Counted from the stretch's first letter, positions 53,423 through 62,334 are shown. The stretch: 64,000 nt of DNA from Streptomyces sp. MBT53 (GCF_016654115.1 NZ_JAEQAZ010000022.1:1-64000), one strand, 5' to 3'. Translations and numbers: made by a program. The notes: generated from the letters alone by a model not told the origin.

Positions 53423-53441
53423 GAAAACGATTGTCGTTTTC
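53423..53441. promoter_or_regulatory. Zur-box-like palindrome upstream of the RiPP precursor
   Basis: GAAAACGATTGTCGTTTTC is a perfect inverted repeat with 8-base arms and TTG centre, and CTCT/AGAG pairing continues outside. It lies 18 bases upstream of the precursor start, just before the ribosome binding site, where a bound repressor would block transcription. The form matches actinobacterial Zur sites (TGAAAA...TTTTCA) and not the TTAGG-type DmdR/IdeR iron box. Zinc-related genes next door support Zur. Confidence 0.8.
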
Positions 53442-53530
53442 GAGAGAGAGATTAGGCAGGCCCTGCCCATGGCCGCAAGCCCTGCGCGTCATCGGAGAGA
53501 AATTGATCCGGAGCGCAGTTCCACAGCCCC

Positions 53531-54060
53531 ATGGAAAGCCGCAAGCCCATGCCCGTGACCGCCCTCACGACGGTCTGGGCCGCGCAGGGCCGGCCGACCG
53601 GCACGGTCCTGCACTGTTCACCCCGCCCAGGAGGACTCCGCCCCCCTCGTCGGCCGCGTCGACCTGTGCGCGCCTGCGCCGGAGAGTTACCGGGAGACCC
53701 ATCCTCGAAGTGCCGCGAACCCCGGCCGCCGTCGGCCCCGTTCCGCCGGCCGCCGAGAGCCTCCAGCGGCTCGACGAGTCGAGCGCCGAGGTACTCGCCT
53801 GCGCCGTAGGCACTGCCCAGTGTCACTACGTACGGGTGGTGACCGCCGAGCAGGTGGCCGACGGCGAGCAGCCCGAACGGCTGCGCCGCCGCCCGCCGGG
53901 CACCGTCGAACTTCCCGCCCCCCGCTGGCGGACGGCTGTGGACCACCTCGTCCGCACCGGCATCGGCGCCGACCCGCCGCCGGCGATCTGCGGCCATCCT
54001 GAACGCTGCCGCAGGGAACCCGTGGTAGGCACTGGCGTTGGGGCGGGCGGCCCCGCGCGA
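53531..54060 (+). pseudogene. Frameshifted gene of unknown function
   Basis: Three consecutive plus-strand segments show strong coding bias in three different frames: PMPVTALTTVWAAQGRPTGT (from 53531), EDSAPLVGRVDLCAPAPESY (about 53625-53700) and LQRLDESSAEVLACAVGTAQ to TAVDHLVRTGIG (about 53700-53960). They probably come from one gene with two frameshifts. I do not recognise the family. It fills most of the gap between the RiPP operon and the L32 operon. Confidence 0.4.
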
Positions 54061-54381
54061 CGGAGCGCCAGTCGGCTTGGGCCGACGACTTGCCCATATC
54101 GGGAAGGCTGCGTGCGCTGCCGCTGGACCAGGCGCGCATGCTGCCGAAGCCCGCGCGGCGCACCCCTTCGGCTCCTGAACCAGGCCCTCCACAACGTCGA
54201 ACACATACGACCCGACCTGGGCAACACGCCAGCCCCCGCCGCCTTGGCCGCCTCCGAGAGCTCACCCGAGAGAACGCCCGCAAGGCCTCCCCCAGCGTGA
54301 CGCCGAGCCGGCCGAGGGCCTTTGCACGCTCCCGAACCCGTGCATGCCGCCCGCGCTCCCGGACTCACCTCGCAAGTAGTA

Positions 54382-54398
54382 ATGGGATTCATTTCCAT
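54382..54398. promoter_or_regulatory. Candidate Zur box upstream of the L32 gene
   Basis: ATGGGATTCATTTCCAT is an imperfect palindrome (six of eight pairs) 35-51 bases upstream of the L32 start. Zinc-free ribosomal protein genes in Streptomyces are known Zur targets, which supports the assignment. The match is weaker than at 53423. Confidence 0.55.
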
Positions 54399-54432
54399 GT
54401 AGCGTGCGTGCTCACCCACTCAGGAGGAACCC

Positions 54433-54603
54433 ATGGCCGTCCCCAAGCGGAAGATGTCCCGCAGCAACACCCGCCACCGCCGCGCCCAGTGGAAGGCGAC
54501 CACCCCAACACTCGCCCCGGTCACCGTCGACGGCGTCCCGTACCTTGTGCCTCAGCGCCTGGTGAAGGCATACGCGCGCGAGCTGCTGCGCCCCGAGGGC
54601 TGA
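54433..54603 (+). CDS. rpmF: Ribosomal protein bL32, zinc-free paralogue
   Basis: This 56-residue protein opens with [20 protein letters not shown], the standard bL32 N-terminus. The second half ([20 protein letters not shown]) has no cysteine, whereas the usual actinobacterial copy carries a zinc ribbon of four cysteines. Such C-minus paralogues replace the zinc form when zinc is scarce and are repressed by Zur. AGGAGG lies nine bases before the ATG. The gene is followed after six bases by the COG0523 GTPase. Confidence 0.9.
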   Translation: MAVPKRKMSRSNTRHRRAQWKATTPTLAPVTVDGVPYLVPQRLVKAYARELLRPEG

Positions 54604-54609
54604 CCGTTC

Positions 54610-55791
54610 ATGTCCTGCGGCTCTCACGACCGACTGCCCGTCACCGTCCTGTCCGGATTCCTCGGCGCGGGCAAGACCACTCTCCTCAACCACGTCCTCG
54701 ACAACCGCCAAGGATTGCGCGTCGCGGTCATCGTCAACGACATGAGTGAGGTCAACATCGACGCCGCCCTGGTACGCGGCGGCGAGGCAGCCTTGTCACG
54801 CACCGAGGAGCGCCTCGTCGAGTTGACCAACGGCTGCATCTGCTGCACCCTCCGCGACGACCTGCTCGAAGAGGTCGACCGGCTGGCCCGCGAAGGCCGC
54901 TTCGACTACCTGCTCATCGAGTCGTCCGGTATCTCGGAACCCATGCCGGTGGCCGCCACCTTCGCCTTCGCCCGCGACGACGGCGCCACGCTCGGCGATA
55001 CCGCCCGCCTGGACACCATGGTCACCGTCGTCGACGCCGCCAACTTCCTGCCCGAGCTGACAAACGGCGACGAACTCGTCGAGCGCGGCCTCGACCAGTA
55101 CGAGAACGACGAACGCACCGTCAGCGACCTGCTGATGGACCAGATCGAGTTCGCCGACGTCATCGTCGTCAACAAGCTCGACCTCGTCGACGAGGAGCAA
55201 GCCGACCAGCTGCGGGCGACACTCATCCGACTCAACCCGGCCGCACGCATCGTCCCGGCCATCCACGGTCGGGTCCAGGTCGCCGACATTCTGGGCACCA
55301 GGCTCTTCGACCTGGAACGCGCCCAACAGGCCCCCGGCTGGGTGCGGGAGCTCAACGGCGAACACGTCCCCGAGACGGAGGAGTACGGCATCACCTCGAC
55401 CGTCTTCCGTTCCGAACTGCCTTTCCACCCTGGGCGGCTGTGGACGTTCGTGACCGAGGAACTCGACAGCGGCGCGTACGGGCAGATCCTGCGCTCCAAG
55501 GGCTTCTTCACTCTGGCAAGCCGCCGGCAGGTGACGGGCCTGTGGTCACAGGCCGGTTCCGTCGCCCGCTTCGAGCCCTCCGCAGCCCGCGACACCGACA
55601 GCCCGGACGCCCAGGAACTTGTCTTCATCGGCACACACCTGCACGCGGGCGCCCTGCACGAGGCACTGACCGACTGCCTCATGGCCGACGGAGAGAACCT
55701 GCCGCCCAAGGACCCGTTCCCCGCCTGGGACACCTACGGTATCGACGACACCTGCGAGCACGAGCACCCCGAACTCGCGGCAGGCGCATGA
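54610..55791 (+). CDS. COG0523 (CobW-like) zinc metallochaperone GTPase
   Basis: This 393-residue G3E-family GTPase has Walker [12 protein letters not shown] (residues about 16-26), the metal-binding CxCC motif (Cys76, Cys78, Cys79 in NGCICC), the ESSGISEP switch and the guanine motif NKLD. The C-terminal CobW_C domain ends in a cluster of His/Glu/Cys ([10 protein letters not shown]), likely another zinc site. Zur-linked members insert zinc into client proteins under zinc shortage. It is probably cotranscribed with the zinc-free L32 gene. Confidence 0.93.
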   Translation: MSCGSHDRLPVTVLSGFLGAGKTTLLNHVLDNRQGLRVAVIVNDMSEVNIDAALVRGGEAALSRTEERLVELTNGCICCTLRDDLLEEVDRLAREGRFDYLLIESSGISEPMPVAATFAFARDDGATLGDTARLDTMVTVVDAANFLPELTNGDELVERGLDQYENDERTVSDLLMDQIEFADVIVVNKLDLVDEEQADQLRATLIRLNPAARIVPAIHGRVQVADILGTRLFDLERAQQAPGWVRELNGEHVPETEEYGITSTVFRSELPFHPGRLWTFVTEELDSGAYGQILRSKGFFTLASRRQVTGLWSQAGSVARFEPSAARDTDSPDAQELVFIGTHLHAGALHEALTDCLMADGENLPPKDPFPAWDTYGIDDTCEHEHPELAAGA

Positions 55792-55883
55792 AGACCCCGG
55801 GAACGCAGGCAACAGTGCCGGTGCGCAGCCTGTGCTTTGGCCTATGCCGGTGCATCAGATTCTGGGAGCATTTACGCCGGTCC

Positions 55884-55989
55884 AGTGTCTCGTGATTCCG
55901 TCGCTGTCGCTCCGGGCGAGACCTAGCCTGGTCGCTGACCAGCAGTTTCTGGCCGGCCGTGGATGACGTGAAAAGGATCACGAGACACT
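55884..55989. mobile_element. MITE-like element of 106 bp
   Basis: AGTGTCTCGTGAT (55884-55896) and its exact complement ATCACGAGACACT (55977-55989) bound 80 bases with no coding capacity. The size and 13-bp perfect termini look like an internally deleted IS. No target duplication is evident (flanks TCC and AAC). It lies 42 bases upstream of a lipoprotein start and may supply its promoter or a transcript hairpin. Confidence 0.6.
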
Positions 55990-56030
55990 AACTAGGCATG
56001 GCTGGGCGCCGGATCAAAAGGGGGTCTGTC

Positions 56031-56807
56031 ATGAAATCCGCTCTCAAGCTCGTCGCGGTCGCGCTCTCAGCAGTCCTCGTCGCCGGCTGCGGCGGCTCCG
56101 ACGGCTCGGGGAACTCGGGGGGTCCATCCAGAACTCCGGCGACCACGGCCAGTGCATCGGCGGGGATCCCGGGCTGCGCCCCGGAGTGCCTCTCGGGCGG
56201 GTCGGATCCTGGAAGCCTGCCTGCGGGCCGACATCAGACGTCGCACTTCTTCAACGCGCAACTGACGGTGACGTTCACGGGACGGTGGGAGAGCCATGAG
56301 GACCAGCCCGTCGAGTTCTCCGTGGCGCCGGAGGGCAGTTGGGATCTGCACCGGGTCCTGTTCTGGTCCGACCTCGTCCCGGTGGGTAAGGACCGCAAAC
56401 GTGCCGCCGGAGTGCCCAACACCGCGTCGGGGCTGATGACATGGCTCAGCACCCGCCCGAACCTACAGGTCTCCAAACCCCGGAGCGGCACGATCGGCGC
56501 CAACGCCCTCCCGGCGCAGGTAGTCGACATCGCGATCTCCAGCAAGGCGGTGAATGAGGCCTCCGACTGCCCGGCGCGGGCCTGCGCAGACTTTCTGACC
56601 TGGCCGAATTCCGGAGACAACGTCTATGGCCTCGCCGAGCCCGCAGTGCTGCGGCTCTATCTGTCCGACATCGGATATGGAGGCAAGAGCCATCTGTTCG
56701 CCATCGGGATCGAGGGGAGGGACCAGGCCGACCTCAAGGTCTTCCTCCCCGACGCGGAGCAGCTGATCGCCAGCGCCGCCGCCCCCGTCACCCCGGCACC
56801 CTCATGA
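56031..56807 (+). CDS. Putative secreted lipoprotein
   Basis: This 258-residue protein has a lipoprotein signal (MKSALKLVAVALSAVLVAGC; Cys at about residue 20), a Gly/Ser/Thr linker, and a beta-rich domain with two cysteine pairs (GCAPECLSGG; DCPARACADF). It has no known domain that I recognise. ATG 56031 has AAAAGGGGG about ten bases upstream. A MITE-like element sits directly before it. Confidence 0.72.
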   Translation: MKSALKLVAVALSAVLVAGCGGSDGSGNSGGPSRTPATTASASAGIPGCAPECLSGGSDPGSLPAGRHQTSHFFNAQLTVTFTGRWESHEDQPVEFSVAPEGSWDLHRVLFWSDLVPVGKDRKRAAGVPNTASGLMTWLSTRPNLQVSKPRSGTIGANALPAQVVDIAISSKAVNEASDCPARACADFLTWPNSGDNVYGLAEPAVLRLYLSDIGYGGKSHLFAIGIEGRDQADLKVFLPDAEQLIASAAAPVTPAPS

Positions 56808-56959
56808 CTCGCCGTCCCGATGGCCGCTGCCCCGGATCGACCCCCGCCGCTCTCGCGGCAGCCGCCCGAAGGTCCCCCAATGCCGTTCGGCCGGCCGTCC
56901 ATTAAGCAGTGCGCATCGTGAAAAGTGCAGGTCGGGCAGGCTGGTGTGCGCGGGGCCGG

Positions 56960-57165
56960 AGGTGCTCGGGCTGGTCGGCCGCGGGTGTCCATGGTGCAGA
57001 TCGCCCGACCGCAACAGGGCCAAGGAAGTGCTGTTCCGGCTGCGGCTGATGCACCCCGAGATCACCATCGTCTGGGCCGACTCCGCCTATGCCGGCCAGC
57101 GCGTGACCTGGGCAAAGACCTACCCGAACCTGACGGTCAAGACCGTCAGCCGCCCCAGGACGTCA
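56960..57165 (+). pseudogene. IS5-family transposase fragment
   Basis: The plus strand carries AKEVLFRLRLMHPEITIVWA and SAYAGQRVTWAKTYPNLTVK, the second catalytic-Asp region of IS5-type transposases. Neither the N-terminal part nor the terminal glutamate domain remains. Confidence 0.75.
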
Positions 57166-57254
57166 CCAGAACCAGCGGTTCCCAACCCCATGCCGGCGAG
57201 AACTGGGACCGCACAACACTCCGATGCACGCACATCGCCTCCAATCGCGACGGA

Positions 57255-57450
57255 ACTGTTTCCGCAGGGCGAATCGAACTCCGGTTCCGTCGCCTGGGCT
57301 TCCCCACCCAGCGGGGACGCACTGCGGCCATCCGTCACCTCGTCCTCCAGGTACCTTCACCGTGATCGCCCGCATGCTCGGCTACCGCGACGACACCACC
57401 GCCCAACGCGCTGCCGAGAGTGAAGGGACTTCGCGGCACTATGCCTCGGC
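57255..57450 (+). pseudogene. Site-specific recombinase remnant, frameshifted
   Basis: Two adjacent frames give GRTAAIRHLVLQVPSP and then FTVIARMLGYRDDTTAQRAA. Together they resemble the C-terminal end of Streptomyces integrase-like proteins that follow the catalytic domain. A frameshift near 57355 separates them and no active-site residues remain. Confidence 0.45.
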
Positions 57451-57635
57451 GATCACTCACGGTGACATCAAGCCTTCATCGGCCGGGGAATGCGCGACTC
57501 TTGGTTACGAGGGTCCGCCAGTTGACCGAAGTCGAATTACGCGAAGTCGCCAGTTCTGGCCCGGGGTTGACACGCCCACGTAGTATGCATTGCATGGTAG
57601 CTGGCAAAGCAAGGAATCACGTGGAGGCCCGCGGT

Positions 57636-57959
57636 GTGAGCCAGCTGCGCAAGGGCGTGCTGGAGTACTGCGTCCTGGCGTTGCTGTGTGACAGGCCACG
57701 CTATGGGGTGGAGCTGCTGGAGGCTCTTGCGGATACGCCGGTCATGGCGACCAGCCAGGGGACGTTGTATCCGCTGCTGTCTCGCCTGCGCAGAAGTGGC
57801 CTGGCGGACACGTTCCTGGTGGAGTCGGCCAGCGGTCCGTCTCGCAGGTATTACGAACTCACCGACCAGGGCCGGCAGGCCCTGGAGGAGTTCTCCGGGC
57901 ACTGGCCCAGTTTCCGTGATGCTGTTGACCGTTTCCTCGTTTCTGGAGCTGAATCATGA
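57636..57959 (+). CDS. PadR-family transcriptional regulator
   Basis: This 107-residue winged-helix repressor runs from MSQLRKGVLEYCVLALLCDR through VMATSQGTLYPLLSRLRRSG to RRYYELTDQGRQALEEF. I chose GTG 57636 because GGAGG lies eight bases upstream and family members begin here. ATG 57594 is an upstream alternative without a ribosome site. A nearby palindrome-like stretch (TATGCATTGCATGG, 57584-57597) could be its operator. It overlaps the membrane-protein gene by four bases. Confidence 0.9.
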   Translation: MSQLRKGVLEYCVLALLCDRPRYGVELLEALADTPVMATSQGTLYPLLSRLRRSGLADTFLVESASGPSRRYYELTDQGRQALEEFSGHWPSFRDAVDRFLVSGAES

Positions 57960-58522
57960 GCGACACCCTGACCCACCCGCTGGTTCGCGCTTACCTGGCC
58001 TCGGTCGACAGGGAGGCAGCAGTGCTGTCCGACGACCGGCGCCGTGACCTGTTGGCGGACCTGCGCGAGCACATCGAGTCTGTGCTGCCGCAGGGTGCCG
58101 ATGACGCGGCAGTCCAGCAGGCTCTGGACCAGCTCGGCACCCCCCGGGAGATTGCCGCCGCCGCGATCGACGAAGAGCCCGGCGTCGACCCGCTGCAGCC
58201 GCAGAGCAGCGCGCGTACCACTCTGACCCTGGGCATGATGGTTTTGGCTGCTCCGTTCTTCGAGGTCCTCGGTGTCGGCCTCGTAGTGGCCGTCCTTGCC
58301 TCCGTGCGGATCTGGCGCTCTCCAGCATGGACCAGGCGGGACAAGCGCCTGGGCATCCTCTGCGCCTTCTCACCTCTACTGGTGATCCCCGCGGCTGCCG
58401 CCCTGTTCGTTCTCGCCGGCGGCCTCGGTGCCGAGGAACTCATCGGCATATTCCTGATCGCCATGGTGATCCCGCTGGCCGGAGCTATCCGACTGGGACG
58501 CAGTGCCGCACGCCTGACCTGA
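57956..58522 (+). CDS. HAAS-domain membrane protein paired with PadR
   Basis: This 188-residue protein has an N-terminal HAAS-type helical segment (RAYLASVDREAAVLSDDRRR, then LREHIESVLPQGADDAAVQQ and LDQLGTPREIA) and three hydrophobic helices (TLGMMVLAAPFFEVLGVGLV; AFSPLLVIPAAAALFVLAGG; IGIFLIAMVIPLAGAI). HAAS proteins are regularly encoded next to PadR genes and may anchor or sense membrane signals. The ATG overlaps the PadR stop (ATGA). Confidence 0.88.
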   Translation: MSDTLTHPLVRAYLASVDREAAVLSDDRRRDLLADLREHIESVLPQGADDAAVQQALDQLGTPREIAAAAIDEEPGVDPLQPQSSARTTLTLGMMVLAAPFFEVLGVGLVVAVLASVRIWRSPAWTRRDKRLGILCAFSPLLVIPAAAALFVLAGGLGAEELIGIFLIAMVIPLAGAIRLGRSAARLT

Positions 58523-58536
58523 TCGGTCCTGCGGCC

Positions 58537-58870
58537 CATCCCCGCGCTCGCCCCGCTGGAGCAGGTCACCGAGAAGCACTTCGACACCCTGTTCGGCATC
58601 AACGTCCGCGGGCTGCTCCTCACCGCCCAAAAGGCCCTGCCGCTGCTCAACGACGGCGCCTCGGTGATCGTGAACGGTTCGGCCAACGGGGACGTCGGCG
58701 ATGCAGAGCTCGGCGTGTACGCGGCGACCAAGGCCGCCACGCGCAACAGTCCATTGAGCGCCTCTTCGCGCACGGCCCCCGGTCAACCCGCCTGGACCGC
58801 GCCGGCGCACCAAACGCGCGACGAGCTCATCGCCAACCTGAGCCGAGCACAGCGCCTTGCTCCGACGTGA
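58537..58870 (+). pseudogene. SDR remnant lacking both ends
   Basis: The plus strand resumes in the middle of an SDR: TEKHFDTLFGINVRGLLLTA, SVIVNGSANGDVG and VYAATKAATRNS (YxxxK motif). The cofactor-binding N-terminus is absent and the substrate-binding segment after the YxxxK motif is deleted, leaping to ELIANLSRAQRLAPT and a stop. It is non-functional. Confidence 0.75.
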
Positions 58871-58948
58871 CGCCGACCGGCGGACATTCCCGCTCCGCCC
58901 CCTCAAGCGCGGCCCCGATCCGAAGCCACCCACAGAAAGGCCCCTCAC

Positions 58949-59340
58949 ATGTCCGACAGTGATCTGCGCACGTTCTACCGGCACTACGTCGAAGCACTCA
59001 ACGCCCACCAATTCGACGGCATGGGCGCGTTCATCAACGACCGGACCACGTTGAACGCGGAGCCCGCCACCCGCGACGACCTCCTGGCCGTGCAACGGAA
59101 GGACGTGGACGCGGTACCGGACCTGCATTGGGAGTTGCAGGAGCTGATCTTCGACGGTGACCGTCTGGCTGCGCGCCTGGTCAACACCGGCACCCCGTGA
59201 AGCCGTGGCTCGGCGTGGCTCCCACCGGCGCCTCGTTCGAGATCGCCGAGTACGCCATCTACCAGGTGCGCGACGGGCGGTTCGTGCACATGACCGCGCT
59301 GCACGACGCCGGTGAACTGCGCCGGCAGCTGACTGGCTGA
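58949..59340 (+). pseudogene. SnoaL-like ester cyclase/polyketide cyclase with a single-base frameshift
   Basis: The ATG at 58949 begins a SnoaL-fold protein ([20 protein letters not shown], then [20 protein letters not shown]). It stops early at a TGA near 59198 in GGCACCCCGTGAAGCCG. Adding one G restores a clear continuation: [20 protein letters not shown] to RQLTG at 59340. Real inactivation or a sequencing error are both possible. Confidence 0.75.
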
Positions 59341-59424
59341 CCTGCACATTCGCGCCTGCCCCACTGAGACATGTCCGCATACCGGAAAATGGCCCGCTCG
59401 GGCACCTCACTTGAGAGGCTCTGC

Positions 59425-59880
59425 ATGACCATCACCCCCATCACACTGATCACCGGGGCCAATAAGGGCATCGGCTTCGAGACCGCCCGACAGCTGCTGG
59501 CGGCGGGCCACGTGGTCTACCTCGGCGCGCGGGACGTCGAGCGCGGACAGTAAGCCGCGGCGGCGTTGGACGCGAGATTCATACAGCTCGACGTGACCGA
59601 TGACGCCTCCGTGCACAGCGCGCTGGCGGCCATCGACGCGGCAGAGGGCCGACTCGACGTCCTGGTGAACAACGCAGGCATCCTGGCGGACGGAACCCTC
59701 GACGGCGCCACCGCCCTGCGCGCATTCGCCACCAACGCGGTCGGCCTCGTGCGGGTCGCGGAAGCGGGCGCTACCCCTGCTGCGCAAGTCCGCGAACCCC
59801 GCCGTGGTGAACGTCTCCGGCAGCGCCGGATCCTTCTGGGCCGTGACCAACCCGGACCGCCCGGCGCGCGGGAGGTGCTG
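59425..59880 (+). pseudogene. SDR with nonsense and frameshift mutations
   Basis: MTITPITLITGANKGIGFET shows the cofactor motif. A TAA at 59551-59553 interrupts GARDVERGQ/AAALDARFIQ. The frame continues with VLVNNAGILADG, then shifts near 59765, where another frame reads LLRKSANPAVVNVSGSAGSF. The C-terminal half is cut by the IS3 fragment at about 59880. Confidence 0.8.
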
Positions 59881-59882
59881 AT

Positions 59883-60034
59883 CAGGGCAGGTTGACGGGG
59901 TTTCAGGTTCGTTCGTTCGGCCGTTGCCCGCTCGGCGCCGTGCCTCTCCTCGAACTCGACGGGGCTGAGGTAGCTGAGCCGTTTCTGGATGCGTCGGCTG
60001 TTGTGGAAGCCGTCGATGACCCCGCTGCCCAATT
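59883..60034 (-). pseudogene. IS3-family transposase OrfB tail
   Basis: The minus strand encodes about 50 residues ending an IS3 OrfB (SRRIQKRLSYLSPVEFEERH, then ERTNLKPRQPAL). The DDE core is missing. It abuts the broken SDR gene, indicating insertion followed by deletion. Confidence 0.75.
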
Positions 60035-60187
60035 GGGTGAATGCCTCTGATCTCCGCCGTGGCGGGTGGTCGAGGGGTGGAGCCCGAGGTCGCGGGCTTG
60101 GGTCGCGAGCCCGCTTCGGACTCGGGACGGAGGGGTTGGGTGTCGATGCGGGCGGACTCGAGCCGGGAGGCGCCTGAGGGAACGTGA

Positions 60188-60385
60188 GTGGTGGCTTCGG
60201 CGGCGTTTCCCAACGGGTGTTTGGCGATGCGGGCGCGATACACGCTCAGTCCGCTGTTCGACGACGAGGTCTACAGGTCGGCGTTCGGCGTGCGTGGCCG
60301 CCCGGGTGTCGCTCCGGGCCAGCTGGCGCTGGTGAGCATGCCGCAATTCACGGAGAACCTGGCCGACCGCAGACAGCCCGGCTGT
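60188..60385 (+). pseudogene. IS1182-family transposase N-terminal fragment
   Basis: About 60 residues (VASAAFPNGCLAMRARYTLS, then GVAPGQLALVSMPQFTENLA) match the beginning of IS1182-type transposases. Similarity ends at a junction near 60385, where a DUF397 fragment begins. Confidence 0.65.
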
Positions 60386-60399
60386 GGGTGCGGGTCTGG

Positions 60400-60572
60400 T
60401 CATCGGCATGTCGGCGGACGACGGCGGCAGCTGCCTCGAAGTAATCGACGCGGTCCCCGGCGCAGGGCCCGTCCGGGACAGCAAGGTGCCGGACGGGCCC
60501 GTCCTCCTTGTCGGGGCTGTCGCGTGGGCGGAGTTCGTCGGCGCCGTGGAGGCGTCGGCGGTCAGTCGGTGA
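60400..60572 (+). pseudogene. DUF397 protein fragment
   Basis: The sequence GGSCLEVIDAVPGAGPVRDS, then PVLLVGAVAWAEFVGAVEA, is the C-terminal part of a DUF397 protein, commonly found next to XRE regulators in Streptomyces. The start is lost at the IS1182 junction. Its end overlaps the convergent nuclease gene by 11 bases. Confidence 0.65.
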
Positions 60573-62025
60573 TGTCGACCCAGAACTCGTCCGTGTTGTA
60601 CAGGATGCGGTCGCTGAAGTAGTACCAGATCAGCAGTCCGCCCGCGGCTTGGTTCTCGGTCCGTGGCACGGCCCGCACGGAGAAGTCCCACACCGGACTG
60701 CCCGCGCCCTCGTCGGTGGACTGGAACGGGTACTCGTCGCAGTCCCGCGTGGCCGTGTCGTAGGCGGGCAGGCCCGTCTGGTCGTTGTACGGGGTGGTGC
60801 GGTTGCAGGCCGCGTCCTTGTAGTACCTGTTGGTACTGGTGATGGGCCCGGCGGGCACCCGGTGCAGCCCGCGTCCGTCGCGGGAGCCGGTGTACTTGCC
60901 CGGGATGTCCTTGGGCTCGATCTCGATCGGATAGGCACGCGTCGGATCGTTCTGGGCGAACCGGATGTGCTGGGCGACCGAGGTGACCCGGCTGTCACCG
61001 ACGCTGTACTGGAGATGTGGGATGACGTCGTAGTTCACGCACGCCTTCGGATAGTCCTGGAAGAACGTGAAGTAGTTGGCCGAGTCGCAGCGGATGGTGT
61101 GGTTCTCGGTGGTGCCGGTGGTGTAGACGTAGTCGCCGCCGCTGCCGCCGAAGCGGAAGTGCCACTGGTGGTACAGGACTTTGTCGGCGGCGGTGGAGGC
61201 GGTCTCGTCGGAGTAGATGTCCCAGTGCAGCCACTCGTCGTGGTAGTCCCACTCGTCCCAGGTGTGCTCGATGCCACTACCGGTGCCGTGGCAGAATGTC
61301 GCGTCCTGGGTGCAGTCGGACAGGACGTACATCGACAGGCTGTCGACTTCCCAGATCCAGCCGTCGAGGGGGTTCCACCCGTCGTACGAGACGGAGCCGT
61401 ACTGCGCCTGGAAGTAGGTGCGTACCGCGCGCTCCTTACCGTTGCCCACGGTCACCGCGTCGTACGCGACGCTGGCCGTGCCGTGGAACTCACGGGTGCC
61501 GTCACTGTTGACGGTGTAGTAGTCGATGCCGAGCCGGCCCTTCTTGCACCACAGCCAGCGGTTGTACGTCTCCCCCGCGGCCGTCTCGGAACCGTCCCGG
61601 TCCAGGCACGCCGCGCTGTCGGGGGGCGGCTCGTCACCCCAGCCGGTCGGCGGTGCCGCCGCCGCGGCCGCCTCGGAGCTCGGTACCGTGGCGTCCTTGG
61701 TCAGGGGCACCTTGGAAGTGTCGGCGTAGCTGTGCTGGTCCTGTTTGCCCGCGTTGAGCAGCGCGTTCGCGACGGTCTTCGCGGACAGCGCGGAGGTACG
61801 GTCGGGCTGCACGGCGGGTGCGGGCCTGCCCACCTTCTCGCCCGGCCGGACCTTGCCGAGCTTGTACGGCAGGAGGACGGGTTCGCCGATCAGTTTCGTG
61901 CCGGCGGTGGCTGCGGTCCTGGCGTCCTGTGCGTGTGCCGCAGGGCCGGACAGACCGATGGCCAGCGGTATCAGCAGCCCGGTTGCGAACCAGCGCAACC
62001 GCCTCCTGATGCGAGACAACGACAT
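60562..62025 (-). CDS. Secreted protein with C-terminal NucA/NucB-type nuclease domain
   Basis: This 487-residue protein has a clear signal peptide (RRRLRWFATGLLIPLAIGLS, cleavage near AAHA-Q). The C-terminal third carries ATRDCDEYPFQSTDEG (Cys429 onward), the active-site signature of NucA/NucB DNases (DxDEYP). The middle 250 residues are rich in Trp, Tyr and paired cysteines (WLWCKKGRLGIDYYTV; DCTQDATFCHGTGSG). ATG 62025 with GAGGGGG upstream is preferred; 75 further open codons cross the promoter region. It may degrade external DNA. Confidence 0.85.
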   Translation of the reverse strand: MSLSRIRRRLRWFATGLLIPLAIGLSGPAAHAQDARTAATAGTKLIGEPVLLPYKLGKVRPGEKVGRPAPAVQPDRTSALSAKTVANALLNAGKQDQHSYADTSKVPLTKDATVPSSEAAAAAAPPTGWGDEPPPDSAACLDRDGSETAAGETYNRWLWCKKGRLGIDYYTVNSDGTREFHGTASVAYDAVTVGNGKERAVRTYFQAQYGSVSYDGWNPLDGWIWEVDSLSMYVLSDCTQDATFCHGTGSGIEHTWDEWDYHDEWLHWDIYSDETASTAADKVLYHQWHFRFGGSGGDYVYTTGTTENHTIRCDSANYFTFFQDYPKACVNYDVIPHLQYSVGDSRVTSVAQHIRFAQNDPTRAYPIEIEPKDIPGKYTGSRDGRGLHRVPAGPITSTNRYYKDAACNRTTPYNDQTGLPAYDTATRDCDEYPFQSTDEGAGSPVWDFSVRAVPRTENQAAGGLLIWYYFSDRILYNTDEFWVDITD

Positions 62026-62334
62026 GCGGGTGTTCCCCCTCGATATAAGAGGGGCCACCCCGTAAGGACAGGGCTGTGCACTCGCGTACAGATGTGACGC
62101 ATGGAGCGGCCCCCGTTTTGACCGAACACGGCCATCATTGCGGCTGGGCCGGAAAGGGCACCCGCGATTACAGGCAAGGTGGGTGACCGCGGTGACCATA
62201 CGGTTCAGCAGATATCCAAGAGGCACCTGCGACGACGCACAGGGACACACTGGCTGAAACCCCCGATAGGCGCGGGGAGATGTTGTGACTTACCTGTGAG
62301 GTTGGCATTCACAATTGCGATGTGAGAGGAGGCG
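62026..62334. promoter_or_regulatory. Divergent promoter region between nuclease and SUKH genes
   Basis: About 310 bases between the two divergent starts. GAGAGGAGG precedes the SUKH gene and GAGGGGG precedes the nuclease. No strong palindrome was found by eye. Confidence 0.4.

Noticed and set aside
53452..53466. TTAGG-containing sequence beside the Zur-like palindrome as an iron (DmdR/IdeR) box
   Set aside because: Only the first TTAGG matches. The second half and the central spacing of the iron box are absent, whereas the adjacent GAAAAC/GTTTTC repeat is perfect.
57567..57596. TTGACA and TAGTAT as a promoter for a leaderless PadR start at 57594
   Set aside because: The spacing between the two boxes is only eight bases, and GTG 57636 has a proper ribosome site and matches the family N-terminus.
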